Source of the DNA: Flaviaestuariibacter sp.
GTDB taxonomy: Bacteria; Bacteroidota; Bacteroidia; Chitinophagales; Chitinophagaceae
Assembly: GCA_025963645.1 (NCBI GenBank)
Contig: JAOQAI010000004.1
Coordinates: 25,419 to 89,418 of the forward strand
Direction of reading: 5' to 3'
Length of the DNA: 64,000 nucleotides
Shown: one piece after another, positions 34,801-43,170 of the stretch
Layout: each line of letters opens with the position of its first letter
How positions within the stretch are numbered: position 1 is the first letter of the stretch
Position numbers and translations under genes: made by a program
Notes under the pieces: model-generated
Told to the model about the DNA's origin: nothing
Seen by the model: only the letters and a program-made list of their open reading frames with translations
Database searches by the model: none

Positions 34801-35920
34801 TGCCCAGGGTTATAAGGGTATTGTTTCCGTTCGTGGTGATGAAGGTATTGAGCTGGCGGAACAATTCAGGCCGACAGGCATTTTGTTAGACATACAGCTA
34901 CCTGTGCGTGATGGATGGGAAGTGATGGAAGCGCTGAAGAGCAATCCCGCAACACGCCATATTCCGGTCCACATGATGTCGTCGCTGGAATCGAAAAAGG
35001 AAAGTATGATGAAAGGGGCGATTGATTTTATCAACAAGCCGGTGGCTTTCGAACAAATGGGTGAAGTGTTTCGGAAGATAGAAGAAGTGCTGAGCAAGAC
35101 CGATAAAAAAGTATTGATCATCGAGGAGAACCCGCGCCATGCGAGAGCCCTGGCTTATTTTCTGGAAACCTTTAATCTTACCTCTGAAGTATCTACTTCG
35201 GTGCACCAAAGCATTGATGCATTAAAGCAGGAAGGCATTGATTGTGTGATCCTTGACATGGGCATCCCGGATGCTAAAGCCTACGAAACGCTGGAAGAAG
35301 TAAAGAAAGGATCCGGCCTGGAGAACCTGCCGGTGATCATATTCACAGGCAAAAGCCTTTCCAACGCGGAGGAGTCCAAAATTCGCCAGTATGCCGATTC
35401 CATCGTGGTAAAGACAGCACATTCTTACCAACGTGTGTTGGACGAAGTCTCACTCTTTTTGCATATAGTAGAAGAAACCAAAGGCGAGACCAATAGCAGT
35501 AAGAGCTTTAAGCAAATGGGTGCTTTAGGAGACGTATTGGGTGGGAAAAAAGTACTGGTCACGGACGATGATGTACGGAATATATTTTCCCTGACAAAGG
35601 CATTGGAACTGCACAACATGCAGGTATTTAGTGCAATTGATGGAAAGGATGCCTTACGGCAATTGGAAGCCAATCCCGACCTCGATGTGATCCTGATGGA
35701 CATCATGATGCCGGAGATGGACGGCTACGAAACGATGCGTCATATCCGGCAAAATCCAAAGCATCGTAATCTTCCCATCATTGCTGTGACAGCGAAGGCT
35801 ATGACGGGTGACCGTGAGAAGTGCATTAAGGCAGGCGCTTCGGATTATATATCAAAGCCGGTGGATGTGGACCAGCTACTGTCGCTGTTGCGGGTATGGC
35901 TTTATGAAAAATCTTTTTAA
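31889..35920 (+). CDS. giant hybrid sensor kinase (NIT-like, HAMP, GAF, HK, three REC)
   Basis: This 1343-residue protein has a membrane helix (about 10-30) and a periplasmic alpha-helical domain resembling nitrate/nitrite-sensing NIT domains (IEELQIERRYSFGYALKD). A second helix (about 297-318), HAMP (about 320-375), GAF (about 420-565) and a long Glu/Gln coiled coil (about 565-660) follow. The kinase core has His678 in SHELRTPLNS, with an HATPase domain to about residue 895. Three receivers carry Asp1001, Asp1123 and Asp1271. The second has Glu-Glu (IIEEN) in the acidic pocket in place of Asp-Asp. A phosphorelay to the following REC, CheR and CheB proteins is likely. The signal is unknown. 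Confidence 0.9.
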   Translation: MNTFFRRLTLPVKLILIGIVPLAMLLIVAIQLLNNKNEKLEIIATYQRRIQQSANLSALIEELQIERRYSFGYALKDNFQSEMVLQRSKADAAITRVNTENKETLPGFTEYTFLNQLSDFRNRVNNKRVYAGEVMNFYTNIIFRLNSINNVAAGNVTYVRPVANELIGQKLLSEMISYLGMIRANVYLMLDTKEITPEGINGVKQIYAIYNTYVKELQIRSFPAFKEYMAIQNEANLRSTLYFLNKVENTSSLDTTVSSELWWTRSANGIDQVRVLQQAMLDRLKSGMDEIYAEEKTSRDVTIFLIVLMLAFVVFIVAYIIKQITGTLNNLREATDAIAAGKTGVRLPVESNDVIGSLTTSILEIDSNNKKLTEAAEQIGKGNFDVVVEPRSSEDLLGTAVVQMKADLQAFNAENEKKIWLQTGITQVNDATRGEKTVEALCADTLEVVINYLGCETGIFYAAGKDHLDFIASHAVTNDSLIPQRIAFGEKLTGQAAKQKKKLYLQDVPDEYLKISSGAGAASPKYVLIMPLMQNGEVEGVIEFASFHPIDGAKQDLLHEVSSDIAIALQAAKSRQRLQELFEETQAQAEELQAQHSELENMNTELEAQSNKLQASEEELRVQQEELQQTNEELEERSRLLEERNSMIVERNLEIQRKAEELELTTKYKSEFLANMSHELRTPLNSILLLSRLLSDNNDKNLSEDQVEYAQVIRNSGTSLLSLIDEILDLSKIEAGKMELEYAPVPLSEITTNMRSLFAPVAKDKGIELNISVADDVPSMIETDRMRVEQILKNLLSNALKFTANGSVSLEIKPAQDGMLSFAVKDTGIGIAKEKQALIFEAFQQEDGSTRRKYGGTGLGLSISRELAKLLGGEIRLTSEVDKGSEFSMIIPASKPEEKPVIRDSKPQFNLQPATVALREESPKEERKNVRSAIIPEGIPDDRSTISAGDKSILIIEDDTPFAKALLDFTRAQGYKGIVSVRGDEGIELAEQFRPTGILLDIQLPVRDGWEVMEALKSNPATRHIPVHMMSSLESKKESMMKGAIDFINKPVAFEQMGEVFRKIEEVLSKTDKKVLIIEENPRHARALAYFLETFNLTSEVSTSVHQSIDALKQEGIDCVILDMGIPDAKAYETLEEVKKGSGLENLPVIIFTGKSLSNAEESKIRQYADSIVVKTAHSYQRVLDEVSLFLHIVEETKGETNSSKSFKQMGALGDVLGGKKVLVTDDDVRNIFSLTKALELHNMQVFSAIDGKDALRQLEANPDLDVILMDIMMPEMDGYETMRHIRQNPKHRNLPIIAVTAKAMTGDREKCIKAGASDYISKPVDVDQLLSLLRVWLYEKSF

Positions 35921-35930
35921 GTTTTAGGGA

Positions 35931-36305
35931 ATGACAGCCGATAAGAAAGTATTGATCATTGATGATGACAGCCGTAATATTTTTGCGTTGAAGGCGGTTT
36001 TAAAAGCCAAAGGGTATTCCATTGTTTCGGCGACGGAAGCAAGAGAAGGCATCAATATTTTACTGGCAGATGCCACCATAAAAGTGGTGCTGATGGATAT
36101 GATGATGCCGGATATTGATGGTTATGAGGCCATATCCATGATACGAAACAATAGCGCTATTGCCGGCAGCATCATTATTGCAGTGACAGCGCAGGCAATG
36201 GTGGGCGATAAGGAAAAATGCCTGGCGGCCGGCGCCAACGACTATGTATCAAAGCCGGTGGATATAGACGCTTTAAGCGGTTTGCTGAATCGATATTTAA
36301 ATTAA
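35931..36305 (+). CDS. single-domain response regulator
   Basis: This 124-residue receiver domain has acidic pocket IIDDDSRN, phospho-acceptor Asp56 in MDMMMPDIDGY and the conserved Lys in SKPVD. It has no output domain. It starts 10 bp after the hybrid kinase and stops 4 bp before cheR. Its closest visible relative is the third receiver of that kinase (both read MMP-x-DGY and AGA-DY-SKPVD), so one may derive from the other. It probably carries phosphate from the hybrid kinases to a partner. Confidence 0.92.
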   Translation: MTADKKVLIIDDDSRNIFALKAVLKAKGYSIVSATEAREGINILLADATIKVVLMDMMMPDIDGYEAISMIRNNSAIAGSIIIAVTAQAMVGDKEKCLAAGANDYVSKPVDIDALSGLLNRYLN

Positions 36306-36309
36306 AGTA

Positions 36310-37131
36310 GTGGACTCAAAAGGGGTTAAGGATGAAGAAATGGAACTGCTGGTGGCCGACCTGCTGGAAGTGTATGGCTATGATTTTACCAATTATGCCA
36401 GGGCTTCTTTAAAACGGCGCCTCAACCGGTTATATGCGCTGGATGGCTTTCCTTCTTTCGCTGAGTTTCGCTACCGTATTAAAAGCGATCCGGATTACCT
36501 GAAACGATTTGTAGAGGAGATAACGGTCAACGTAACCGAAATGTTTCGCGACCCGCAGTTCTATAAAAAACTGCGTGAGGAAGTGTTGCCTGTTTTAGCA
36601 ACTTATCCCCTGATCCGTATCTGGCATGCCGGCTGCTCGACAGGTGAAGAAGTGTATTCGATGGCAATCGTATTAAGCGAAATGGGACTGCTTCAAAAAT
36701 CATTGTTATATGCTACCGATCTGAATCCGGATGTGCTGGAAGTGGCCCGCACGGGTATCTATTCCCTGAATCACATGAAACTGCATTCCGAAAATTATAT
36801 TGCTTCAGGCGGTACTAAGGATTTCTCTTCTTACTATACAGCAAAATATGACCGTGCTAAATTCAAAGATTCCCTGAAAGGAAAAATGATCTATGCGACG
36901 CACAACCTCGTTTCGGATAAATCCTTCAATGAATTCCAATTGATCCTTTGCCGGAATGTATTGATCTATTTTGATAAAGACCTGCAGGAGAAAGTGCTTC
37001 ACCTTTTTGATCAAAGCCTTGAGCAATTGGGATTTTTAGCATTGGGTTCAAAGGAAACTATCCGGTTTTCGGGCATTGCTACCAAGTATAAACAACTGGA
37101 GGGAGAGAAGGTATGGCGCAAGACGAAGTAA
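36310..37131 (+). CDS. cheR: CheR-type methyltransferase
   Basis: This 273-residue protein has the CheR N-terminal helical domain (about 10-70). The S-adenosylmethionine-binding domain is marked by IWHAGCSTGEEVYSMA. The catalytic-domain end motif is LILCRNVLIYFDKDLQ. Classical CheR methylates glutamates of chemoreceptors. No receptor gene is present here, so the target is open. The start is a GTG 4 bp after the REC stop. The 3' end overlaps cheB by 19 bp. Intact and of standard length. Confidence 0.92.
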   Translation: MDSKGVKDEEMELLVADLLEVYGYDFTNYARASLKRRLNRLYALDGFPSFAEFRYRIKSDPDYLKRFVEEITVNVTEMFRDPQFYKKLREEVLPVLATYPLIRIWHAGCSTGEEVYSMAIVLSEMGLLQKSLLYATDLNPDVLEVARTGIYSLNHMKLHSENYIASGGTKDFSSYYTAKYDRAKFKDSLKGKMIYATHNLVSDKSFNEFQLILCRNVLIYFDKDLQEKVLHLFDQSLEQLGFLALGSKETIRFSGIATKYKQLEGEKVWRKTK

Positions 37132-37688
37132 ACGGCTGTAAGCTGCTGGTTATTGGCGGTTCGGCTGGCAGCCTGGAAGTCTTGCTCCAGGTCTTTCCGC
37201 ACCTCCGGAAAGACCTGGCTTTTCCTATTGTGGTCATCATGCATCGAAAAGCCGCTGCTGAATCCACTTTAGAAGACCTATTGAATTCCAAAACGCAGCT
37301 GAAAGTAAAGGAAGCGGATGATAAAGAAACGATCCGTCCGGGAGTGATCTATATTGCCCCGGCCGACTATCATGTGCTGATCGAAAAAGATGGAACCCTT
37401 TCTTTGGATGCTTCGGAAAAGATCAATTATTGCCGCCCGGCAATTGATATTACATTTGAAACGGCTGCTGATAGCTTAGGTCCTGCATTGACCTGTTTAT
37501 TGCTTTCCGGCGCAAATGCCGATGGCGCGAATGGCTTACGCAGCGCCGCAAGTTTAGGCGCCCGGATATTGATCCAGGACCCAACCACATCAGATGTGTC
37601 GTATATGCCCCAAGCAGGATTAGCCGCTGTGAAATCCGCAACTGTTTTAGCTATCAAGGAAATTAGCGGGACCATAAATTCTTTATAA
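37113..37688 (+). CDS. cheB: CheB-type methylesterase without receiver domain
   Basis: This 191-residue protein is only the catalytic domain of CheB. The triad is visible: Ser17 in GGSAGS, His44 in VIMHRK and Asp137 in GANADGANGL. The N-terminal receiver that controls classical CheB is missing. Its activity would therefore be constitutive or controlled through other proteins such as the REC at 35931. It overlaps cheR by 19 bp. It could demethylate or deamidate a kinase or receptor; the target is not visible. Confidence 0.92.
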   Translation: MAQDEVNGCKLLVIGGSAGSLEVLLQVFPHLRKDLAFPIVVIMHRKAAAESTLEDLLNSKTQLKVKEADDKETIRPGVIYIAPADYHVLIEKDGTLSLDASEKINYCRPAIDITFETAADSLGPALTCLLLSGANADGANGLRSAASLGARILIQDPTTSDVSYMPQAGLAAVKSATVLAIKEISGTINSL

Positions 37689-37849
37689 TCACCTCCATTT
37701 TTATTCCGCATTACGCCATTATTTTTTTGGCTGGACCGATTGAAAATCAATTACTAATACGGTTATTCACAGTGGTGTGTGAATAAACTGTGTGAAACTA
37801 CCGTGAAACAAGAGGTGTAAATGGTCGAGTTATTGTGGTAAGAAAGATT

Positions 37850-38032
37850 ATGAAACGGCAACCTAAGATCCTTCCACAAAAAAAGGTCCTTCTATGGCCT
37901 GAAACAAGGGTGTATAGCAGCAGAGGACATATTCTGCAGGGACAACGTGTTCCTCTTTTTAAAGTTTCGGTTATGGCCACATCAGGAAAGACGGTCATTT
38001 ATTTTGAAAGTGAGCCCATCGTCCTGAATTGA
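37850..38032 (+). CDS. small hypothetical protein (60 aa)
   Basis: The frame from ATG 37850 (MKRQPKILPQKKVLLWPETRV) is basic at the N-terminus. It ends in alternating strands (FKVSVMATSGKTVIYFESEP). It could be a small beta-sheet protein. It lies between cheB and ligD with 161 bp upstream and 228 bp downstream. No family or strong start signal was recognised, so it is a tentative gene. Confidence 0.4.
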   Translation: MKRQPKILPQKKVLLWPETRVYSSRGHILQGQRVPLFKVSVMATSGKTVIYFESEPIVLN

Positions 38033-38260
38033 TCTTCCTCAAATAGCGGCGTACCCGAATTCTACAAAAAATCTACTTCCTGAAAGTCAAAAATCCTCAA
38101 GTGCAGTAACAATCAAGGTTTTAGCAGCTTATGCACATTTCTACAATTTTACTTGTGAATAGCCGTGTATAAGTTTCTTACTTGTTGAATTTCAGTCTAT
38201 TAACAGCGTAATTATATATCTCTTTCTGAGATTGGTCTGTCCTTTTCCAATGGTAATTGT

Positions 38261-40309
38261 ATGAGCCAACGGAAAAAAGAAGATCGGGAGCTTGAGAAAA
38301 AGTCAAAAAGCATAAATGCCGAAGGGCTTGCCATAAGGTCTTCCCCTATCATTCTACAGCCTGCTGAAAAACGTCAGGATTATAAAGGCTTGGTAAAGCG
38401 GCTATTAAGGAAGTATTCGAGAGAAGAAAAATCTCCTATTCCGCAACAGGTAAAGCCTATGTTGGCAACCATTAGTGGAGAAGCTTTTAATGATAAGGAT
38501 TGGCTTTTCGAGATCAAATGGGATGGGTATCGTGCCATTGCTTCGATAAATGAGCAAGAAGTTTCTTTGCATTCCCGCAATACGCTTTCATTCAACGAAA
38601 AATTTGCTCCGGTCGTAAAAGCGCTGGAAGAATGGGGCGTTCCAGCTGTTCTAGATGGGGAAGTAGTTATTTTAAATGGGTCTGGTAAGGCGGATTTTGG
38701 TGCTTTGCAACAATGGGGAAAAACAGGCAATGGCATATTGAATTATTATGTGTTTGACCTGCTTTGGCTGGGCGGCATTGACCTGCGGGATAAGCCGTTA
38801 GTAGAACGCCGCAAGTTGCTACAGCAAATTCTCCCGGAAAGCGGTACGATCCGTTACAGCGATGACATTGAAGAATACGGCATTGACTTTTTTAAGATGG
38901 CAAAAGGCAGCGGACTGGAAGGCATCATTGCCAAGCGAAAAGACGCCACCTACTTAGATGGACAACGTTCCGCTAACTGGCTGAAAATAAAAGCCGAAGA
39001 GCGCCACGAAGCCGTTATTTGCGGCTACACAAAAAAGCGGGATACCGACCGGTTATTTTCATCACTCTTGTTGGGCATTCCACAGAAAAAAGGATTTCAA
39101 TTCATTGGGCAAGTGGGTACCGGCTTTAGCCAGGCTTCTCAAAAAGAGTTATTGCAGCGAATGAATCCCCTGGTAATTAAGGGCTGTCCATTGATCAAAT
39201 GCCCTTCCCTTTCAGACCCGGTGGTTTGGGTGAAGCCGCAATTGATCGGCGAAGTAAAATATACCGAGCTGACCAAAGAAGGTGTTATGCGGCACCCCTC
39301 TTTCCAGGGGTTGCGGGAAGACAAAACCGTAAAAGATTACAATGGACTGGAGAAAAAAGCGACCGCACCTTTATTTTCGCCAGGTGACGAGACCGCGGTT
39401 GTTGATATCTGTGAGCATAGTCTGAAACTGACCAACCTGCAAAAGAAATTCTGGATAAAAGAAAATATAAGCAAAGGCGACTTACTGAGTTATTATCATG
39501 CAGTGGGTTCTTACATCATGCCTTATTTAGAGGATAGGCCGCAATCGCTCAACCGTTTTCCCAATGGCATTGATGGTAAAAATTTTTACCATAAGAATAT
39601 GGCCGGTAAGTTAGAGCCGTGGCTGAAAACTTTTCGGAGGGTTAGCGAATCAACTTTATTGCCCAATTATTTTCTGGTTTGTGCTGATAAAGCGCACCTG
39701 CTTTACATGGTGAACCTGGGATGCATCGAGATCAATCCCTGGCATAGCACGACGCACTTGCCACACAATCCTTCCTGGTGTGTGATAGATCTTGATCCAG
39801 GAAACATTTCTTTTAAGCGGGTTGTCGAAACGGCATTGGTGGTAAAAGAAGTATTGGATTCATTAGGAGTTGTATCTTATCCAAAAACATCCGGATCTAC
39901 AGGCATTCATATCTATATTCCACTGGGACAGCGCTATACGTACGAACAATCGAAGCGGCTGGCAGAACTGGTAGTGAATATGGTGCATGAGCAATTGCCT
40001 GGCACCACCAGCATTGAACGCAGCCCTGCTAAACGCCCTGATAAAATTTACCTTGACTATTTGCAGAACCGCCCTATTCAAACGATCTGTTCGCCCTATT
40101 CTGTTCGTCCGAAGAAGGGTGCTACCGTATCCGCGCCACTGCACTGGTCGGAGGTAAACGATTCACTGAAGATGGAAAATTTTACATTGAAAAATATGAG
40201 GGAGCGTTTGAAAACAGAGGGTGATCTTTTCAAAGGTGTTTTAGACCGGGGCATTGATCTAAACCATGCCTTACACCAACTAGCAAAACTATTAAAGCAT
40301 AAGTCATGA
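38261..40309 (+). CDS. ligD: DNA ligase D (ligase plus polymerase domains)
   Basis: This 682-residue NHEJ enzyme has an ATP-dependent ligase domain first (about 60-370). The adenylated lysine is Lys86 in FEIKWDGYRA, with LDGEVVILN and EGIIAKR following. The LigD polymerase/primase domain comes next (about 400-675), with the metal-binding VIDLDPG and the KTSGSTGIHIY segment. The N-terminal 3'-phosphoesterase (PE) domain of many LigD proteins is absent. It repairs double-strand breaks with Ku. It overlaps the next gene by 4 bp (ATGA), a sign of coupled translation. Confidence 0.95.
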   Translation: MSQRKKEDRELEKKSKSINAEGLAIRSSPIILQPAEKRQDYKGLVKRLLRKYSREEKSPIPQQVKPMLATISGEAFNDKDWLFEIKWDGYRAIASINEQEVSLHSRNTLSFNEKFAPVVKALEEWGVPAVLDGEVVILNGSGKADFGALQQWGKTGNGILNYYVFDLLWLGGIDLRDKPLVERRKLLQQILPESGTIRYSDDIEEYGIDFFKMAKGSGLEGIIAKRKDATYLDGQRSANWLKIKAEERHEAVICGYTKKRDTDRLFSSLLLGIPQKKGFQFIGQVGTGFSQASQKELLQRMNPLVIKGCPLIKCPSLSDPVVWVKPQLIGEVKYTELTKEGVMRHPSFQGLREDKTVKDYNGLEKKATAPLFSPGDETAVVDICEHSLKLTNLQKKFWIKENISKGDLLSYYHAVGSYIMPYLEDRPQSLNRFPNGIDGKNFYHKNMAGKLEPWLKTFRRVSESTLLPNYFLVCADKAHLLYMVNLGCIEINPWHSTTHLPHNPSWCVIDLDPGNISFKRVVETALVVKEVLDSLGVVSYPKTSGSTGIHIYIPLGQRYTYEQSKRLAELVVNMVHEQLPGTTSIERSPAKRPDKIYLDYLQNRPIQTICSPYSVRPKKGATVSAPLHWSEVNDSLKMENFTLKNMRERLKTEGDLFKGVLDRGIDLNHALHQLAKLLKHKS

Positions 40310-40509
40310 AAAGTATAGCTCATTTACCAAAGGAAGATCAAGAGCATTTTGCAAAATGCGATAGCTGCAACCAATATTTTGATATGCGTAATCTAACGGA
40401 CGTATTTCGCCACGAGCACGGCGCTCTGCCATTGCACATTATCTCCTTTTCACATGCCGAACGGCTGCCGCCTTATTATAAGACCTTAAAGCCACTTACG
40501 TTGAATTAG
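40306..40509 (+). CDS. small CxxC protein in the NHEJ operon
   Basis: This 67-residue protein begins at the ATG overlapping the ligD stop. It has Cys18-x-x-Cys21 in KCDSCNQYF and His36-x-His38 (RHEHG), a spacing that could bind one zinc. The C-terminal half (LPLHIISFSHAERLPPYY) has no known motif. Its position between ligD and ku (38 bp before ku) makes a role in end joining plausible, as an adaptor or DNA-binding accessory. No family name was recognised. Confidence 0.7.
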   Translation: MKSIAHLPKEDQEHFAKCDSCNQYFDMRNLTDVFRHEHGALPLHIISFSHAERLPPYYKTLKPLTLN

Positions 40510-40547
40510 AACCGTTTTTGAAAATCTATGAACTTAAAACAGCAGCC

Positions 40548-41330
40548 ATGCATACAATCTGGTCAGGGTCCATTTCTTTTGGACTGGTAAATATCCCGGT
40601 AAAGCTTTTCAGCGCTATAGAAAGCGACGATGTAAAATTCAGTTCGCTGTCAAAGACGGATCATTCACAGATCCGCTATAAGCGTGTCAGCGAAACCACC
40701 GGCGAAGAAGTGGCCTTCAAGGACATTGTGAAAGGATTTGAATACGAGAAGGGTAAATACGTGATCATTGAAGACGCCGATTTTGAGAAGATCAGCCCGC
40801 TCAAGTCAAAGACCATTGAGATCATGCAATTCTCGAAAGTAGAGGAAATTGATCCGCTGCTTTATGATAAGCCTTATTACCTGCACCCGGCTAAAGGCGG
40901 CGAAAAAACCTACAAGCTGTTGCAGCAATCACTCGGAAAGAGTGGCCTGGTGGGCATCGCGCAATTCATGATGCGCAACCGGGAGCATATTTGCGTGGTG
41001 CGCTCTTACAATAACCGGTTACTCCTTAACCAGCTTCGCTACCAGGATGAACTGCGGGCATTGCCGGAGGAAGTAGATAAAAGCATTACATTGAATGAGA
41101 AAGAGTTGCAGTTAGCCAAGCAATTGATCGATCAGTTAACGGATAAATTCGATGCATCGAAATTCAAGGATCATTATGTGGAAGAATTGAAGAAGATCAT
41201 TGCCTTTAAAACATCCGGAAAGAAACTGCGTGTGGCAGAACCGAAAAAAGCTGGCCAGGCTAATGTAAAAGACCTGATGGAAGTGCTGAAAGCAAGCTTA
41301 GGTAATACTAAAAAGGGAAAGGCAGCATAG
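40548..41330 (+). CDS. ku: Ku, NHEJ DNA end-binding protein
   Basis: This 260-residue protein starts MHTIWSGSISFGLVNIPVK, the invariant N-terminus of bacterial Ku. The ring-forming Ku core follows (YYLHPAKGGEKTYKLLQQSL and MRNREHICVV-type segments), with a short basic C-terminus (NTKKGKAA). Ku binds broken DNA ends as a homodimer and recruits LigD. The ATG at 40548 is chosen over the TTG at 40518 because it begins the family core exactly. It is the third gene of the NHEJ operon. Confidence 0.96.
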   Translation: MHTIWSGSISFGLVNIPVKLFSAIESDDVKFSSLSKTDHSQIRYKRVSETTGEEVAFKDIVKGFEYEKGKYVIIEDADFEKISPLKSKTIEIMQFSKVEEIDPLLYDKPYYLHPAKGGEKTYKLLQQSLGKSGLVGIAQFMMRNREHICVVRSYNNRLLLNQLRYQDELRALPEEVDKSITLNEKELQLAKQLIDQLTDKFDASKFKDHYVEELKKIIAFKTSGKKLRVAEPKKAGQANVKDLMEVLKASLGNTKKGKAA

Positions 41331-41551
41331 AAATTGCCGTTTGCCCAAAACTTATAGCAGTTATTGCCAGGCGAATATTTTTACATTTTGTTGTACTATG
41401 AGGCAATGTTCTTTAATTTACTTTTGACAAAGTTGCCGGTGGGGTTCCTTAATATTGGGTTGCTGTTGGTTATTTTGGATTTAAAGGGTATGATAGTTGA
41501 AGTCTTATACTTGCAATAACTAATGTCAGTTTAAAATTTTAAGAACTCAGT

Positions 41552-43135
41552 TTGTCATTACCTCATCATACCGATCCATCCCTTGCCGAACATTTTAAGA
41601 AAGAGGAATGGCTGAAGGACCTTTTTGATCATGCCCATGACCTGATACAGATCGTTCATCCGGATGGCACTATTCTCTATGTCAACAATGCCTGGTCTAA
41701 CTTATTGGGTTATCGAGAAGAAGAAATCATCGGCAAATCGCTCTATTCGTTTATTGAGGAGACAAATAAAAATGCTTATATAGCTTATCGCAATGCCATC
41801 CTGCAGAACAGGGAAACGGAAAACAATATAATTTTCAGTTTGATAGGTAAGCAGGGGCAGCGGATCACGGTGGAAGGCTCCGTATCTGTAAAACAAACAC
41901 CAGAAGGTGTGCCGCTTTATACCCGTGGCATTTTCCGGGATATCACGCTTAAGCTAAAGAACGAATCCCAATTGAAAAGCTTTCATGAGGAATTGAAGGA
42001 GCGGGAACAAAACCTTCAGCGATTGCTTACTTATGCCCCCGATGCCGTGGTTGTAATTGACAAGGATAGCCGGATCATTTTCTGGAACCCTAAGGCTGAA
42101 ACCATTTTTGGATGGACTGCGGCTGAAGTGATGCACCAGCCATTATCAGGTACCATTGTGCCACCCCAGTATCGTGAAGCGCATGACATGGGTATGAAAC
42201 GGTACCTCGCAACCGGGGATGCGCATGTGATGGATAAAACGATCGAGATCACTGCCCTGAATAAAAAGGGAGAAGAGTTTTATATATCGCTGACAATATC
42301 AAAAACGGTTCAGAAAGGTGAAGTGGTTTTCATCGCATTCATCCGTGATATCAGGGCGCAAAAGGCCAACCAGTTGGAACTGGAGCGAAAGACAAAAGAA
42401 CTCGAACGCTCTAATGACAACCTCGAAGAGTTTGCGCATGCCGCTTCGCATGACCTCAAGGAGCCGATCCGAAAAGTGCAAACATTTGCCAGCCGTTTAA
42501 AAGAGTCATTGGCACCTAAGATGACGGCTACTGAAAAGGGTTATTTTGAACGCATGGAAATTGCGGCGAAACGTATGGGATTATTGGTGGATGATCTCCT
42601 GGAATATTCGCATGTAAGCCAGGGAGAGGACGGGTTAGAAACGATAGACCTATCACAAAGCCTGCGGACAGTATTAGAAGACCTGGAAGTAGCCATTGAA
42701 GAAAAAGGAGCCGTTGTCACTATTGGAGAATTGCCGCAGATCAAGGGACACAAAAGACAAATACAACAGCTTTTCCAAAACCTTTTGTCTAACGGCCTAA
42801 AATACACCCGGCCAGAAGTAGTGCCACAAATTCATATTTCGGGTGGATTGGTTAGGGGCGAAGAAACCGGACTATCGTTAACCACAGAGGAAGGCAACCG
42901 CTCATTTCATTTTATAAAAGTACAGGATAACGGTATCGGCTTTGAGCAAAAGGATGCCGACCGCATCTTTAAAATGTTCCAACGCCTGCATGGTAAAGCA
43001 GAATACAGCGGTACCGGTGTAGGGCTTTCCATCGTGCGGAAAGTGGTTGAAAACCATAAAGGTTATATCACTGCAGAAAGCCAACCAAACGAGGGTGCAC
43101 GGTTTACTATATTTCTTCCTGCTGAAATTGTGTAA
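41552..43135 (+). CDS. PAS-PAS sensor histidine kinase
   Basis: This 527-residue soluble kinase has two PAS domains (about 20-140 and 155-275). They are marked by NNAWSNLLGYREEEIIG and NPKAETIFGWTAAEVMH. The DHp has His300 in ASHDLKEPIRKV, and the HATPase domain (about 385-520) contains LLSNGLKY, DNGIGF and GTGVGLSI. The start is a TTG at 41552, since no ATG keeps the first PAS domain. It resembles the kinase of the 30286 gene in its core. It is monocistronic, and no cognate regulator is adjacent. Confidence 0.9.
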   Translation: MSLPHHTDPSLAEHFKKEEWLKDLFDHAHDLIQIVHPDGTILYVNNAWSNLLGYREEEIIGKSLYSFIEETNKNAYIAYRNAILQNRETENNIIFSLIGKQGQRITVEGSVSVKQTPEGVPLYTRGIFRDITLKLKNESQLKSFHEELKEREQNLQRLLTYAPDAVVVIDKDSRIIFWNPKAETIFGWTAAEVMHQPLSGTIVPPQYREAHDMGMKRYLATGDAHVMDKTIEITALNKKGEEFYISLTISKTVQKGEVVFIAFIRDIRAQKANQLELERKTKELERSNDNLEEFAHAASHDLKEPIRKVQTFASRLKESLAPKMTATEKGYFERMEIAAKRMGLLVDDLLEYSHVSQGEDGLETIDLSQSLRTVLEDLEVAIEEKGAVVTIGELPQIKGHKRQIQQLFQNLLSNGLKYTRPEVVPQIHISGGLVRGEETGLSLTTEEGNRSFHFIKVQDNGIGFEQKDADRIFKMFQRLHGKAEYSGTGVGLSIVRKVVENHKGYITAESQPNEGARFTIFLPAEIV

Positions 43136-43170
43136 CAACTTCGGATAGGCCCTTTTCCCTACATTTGACC

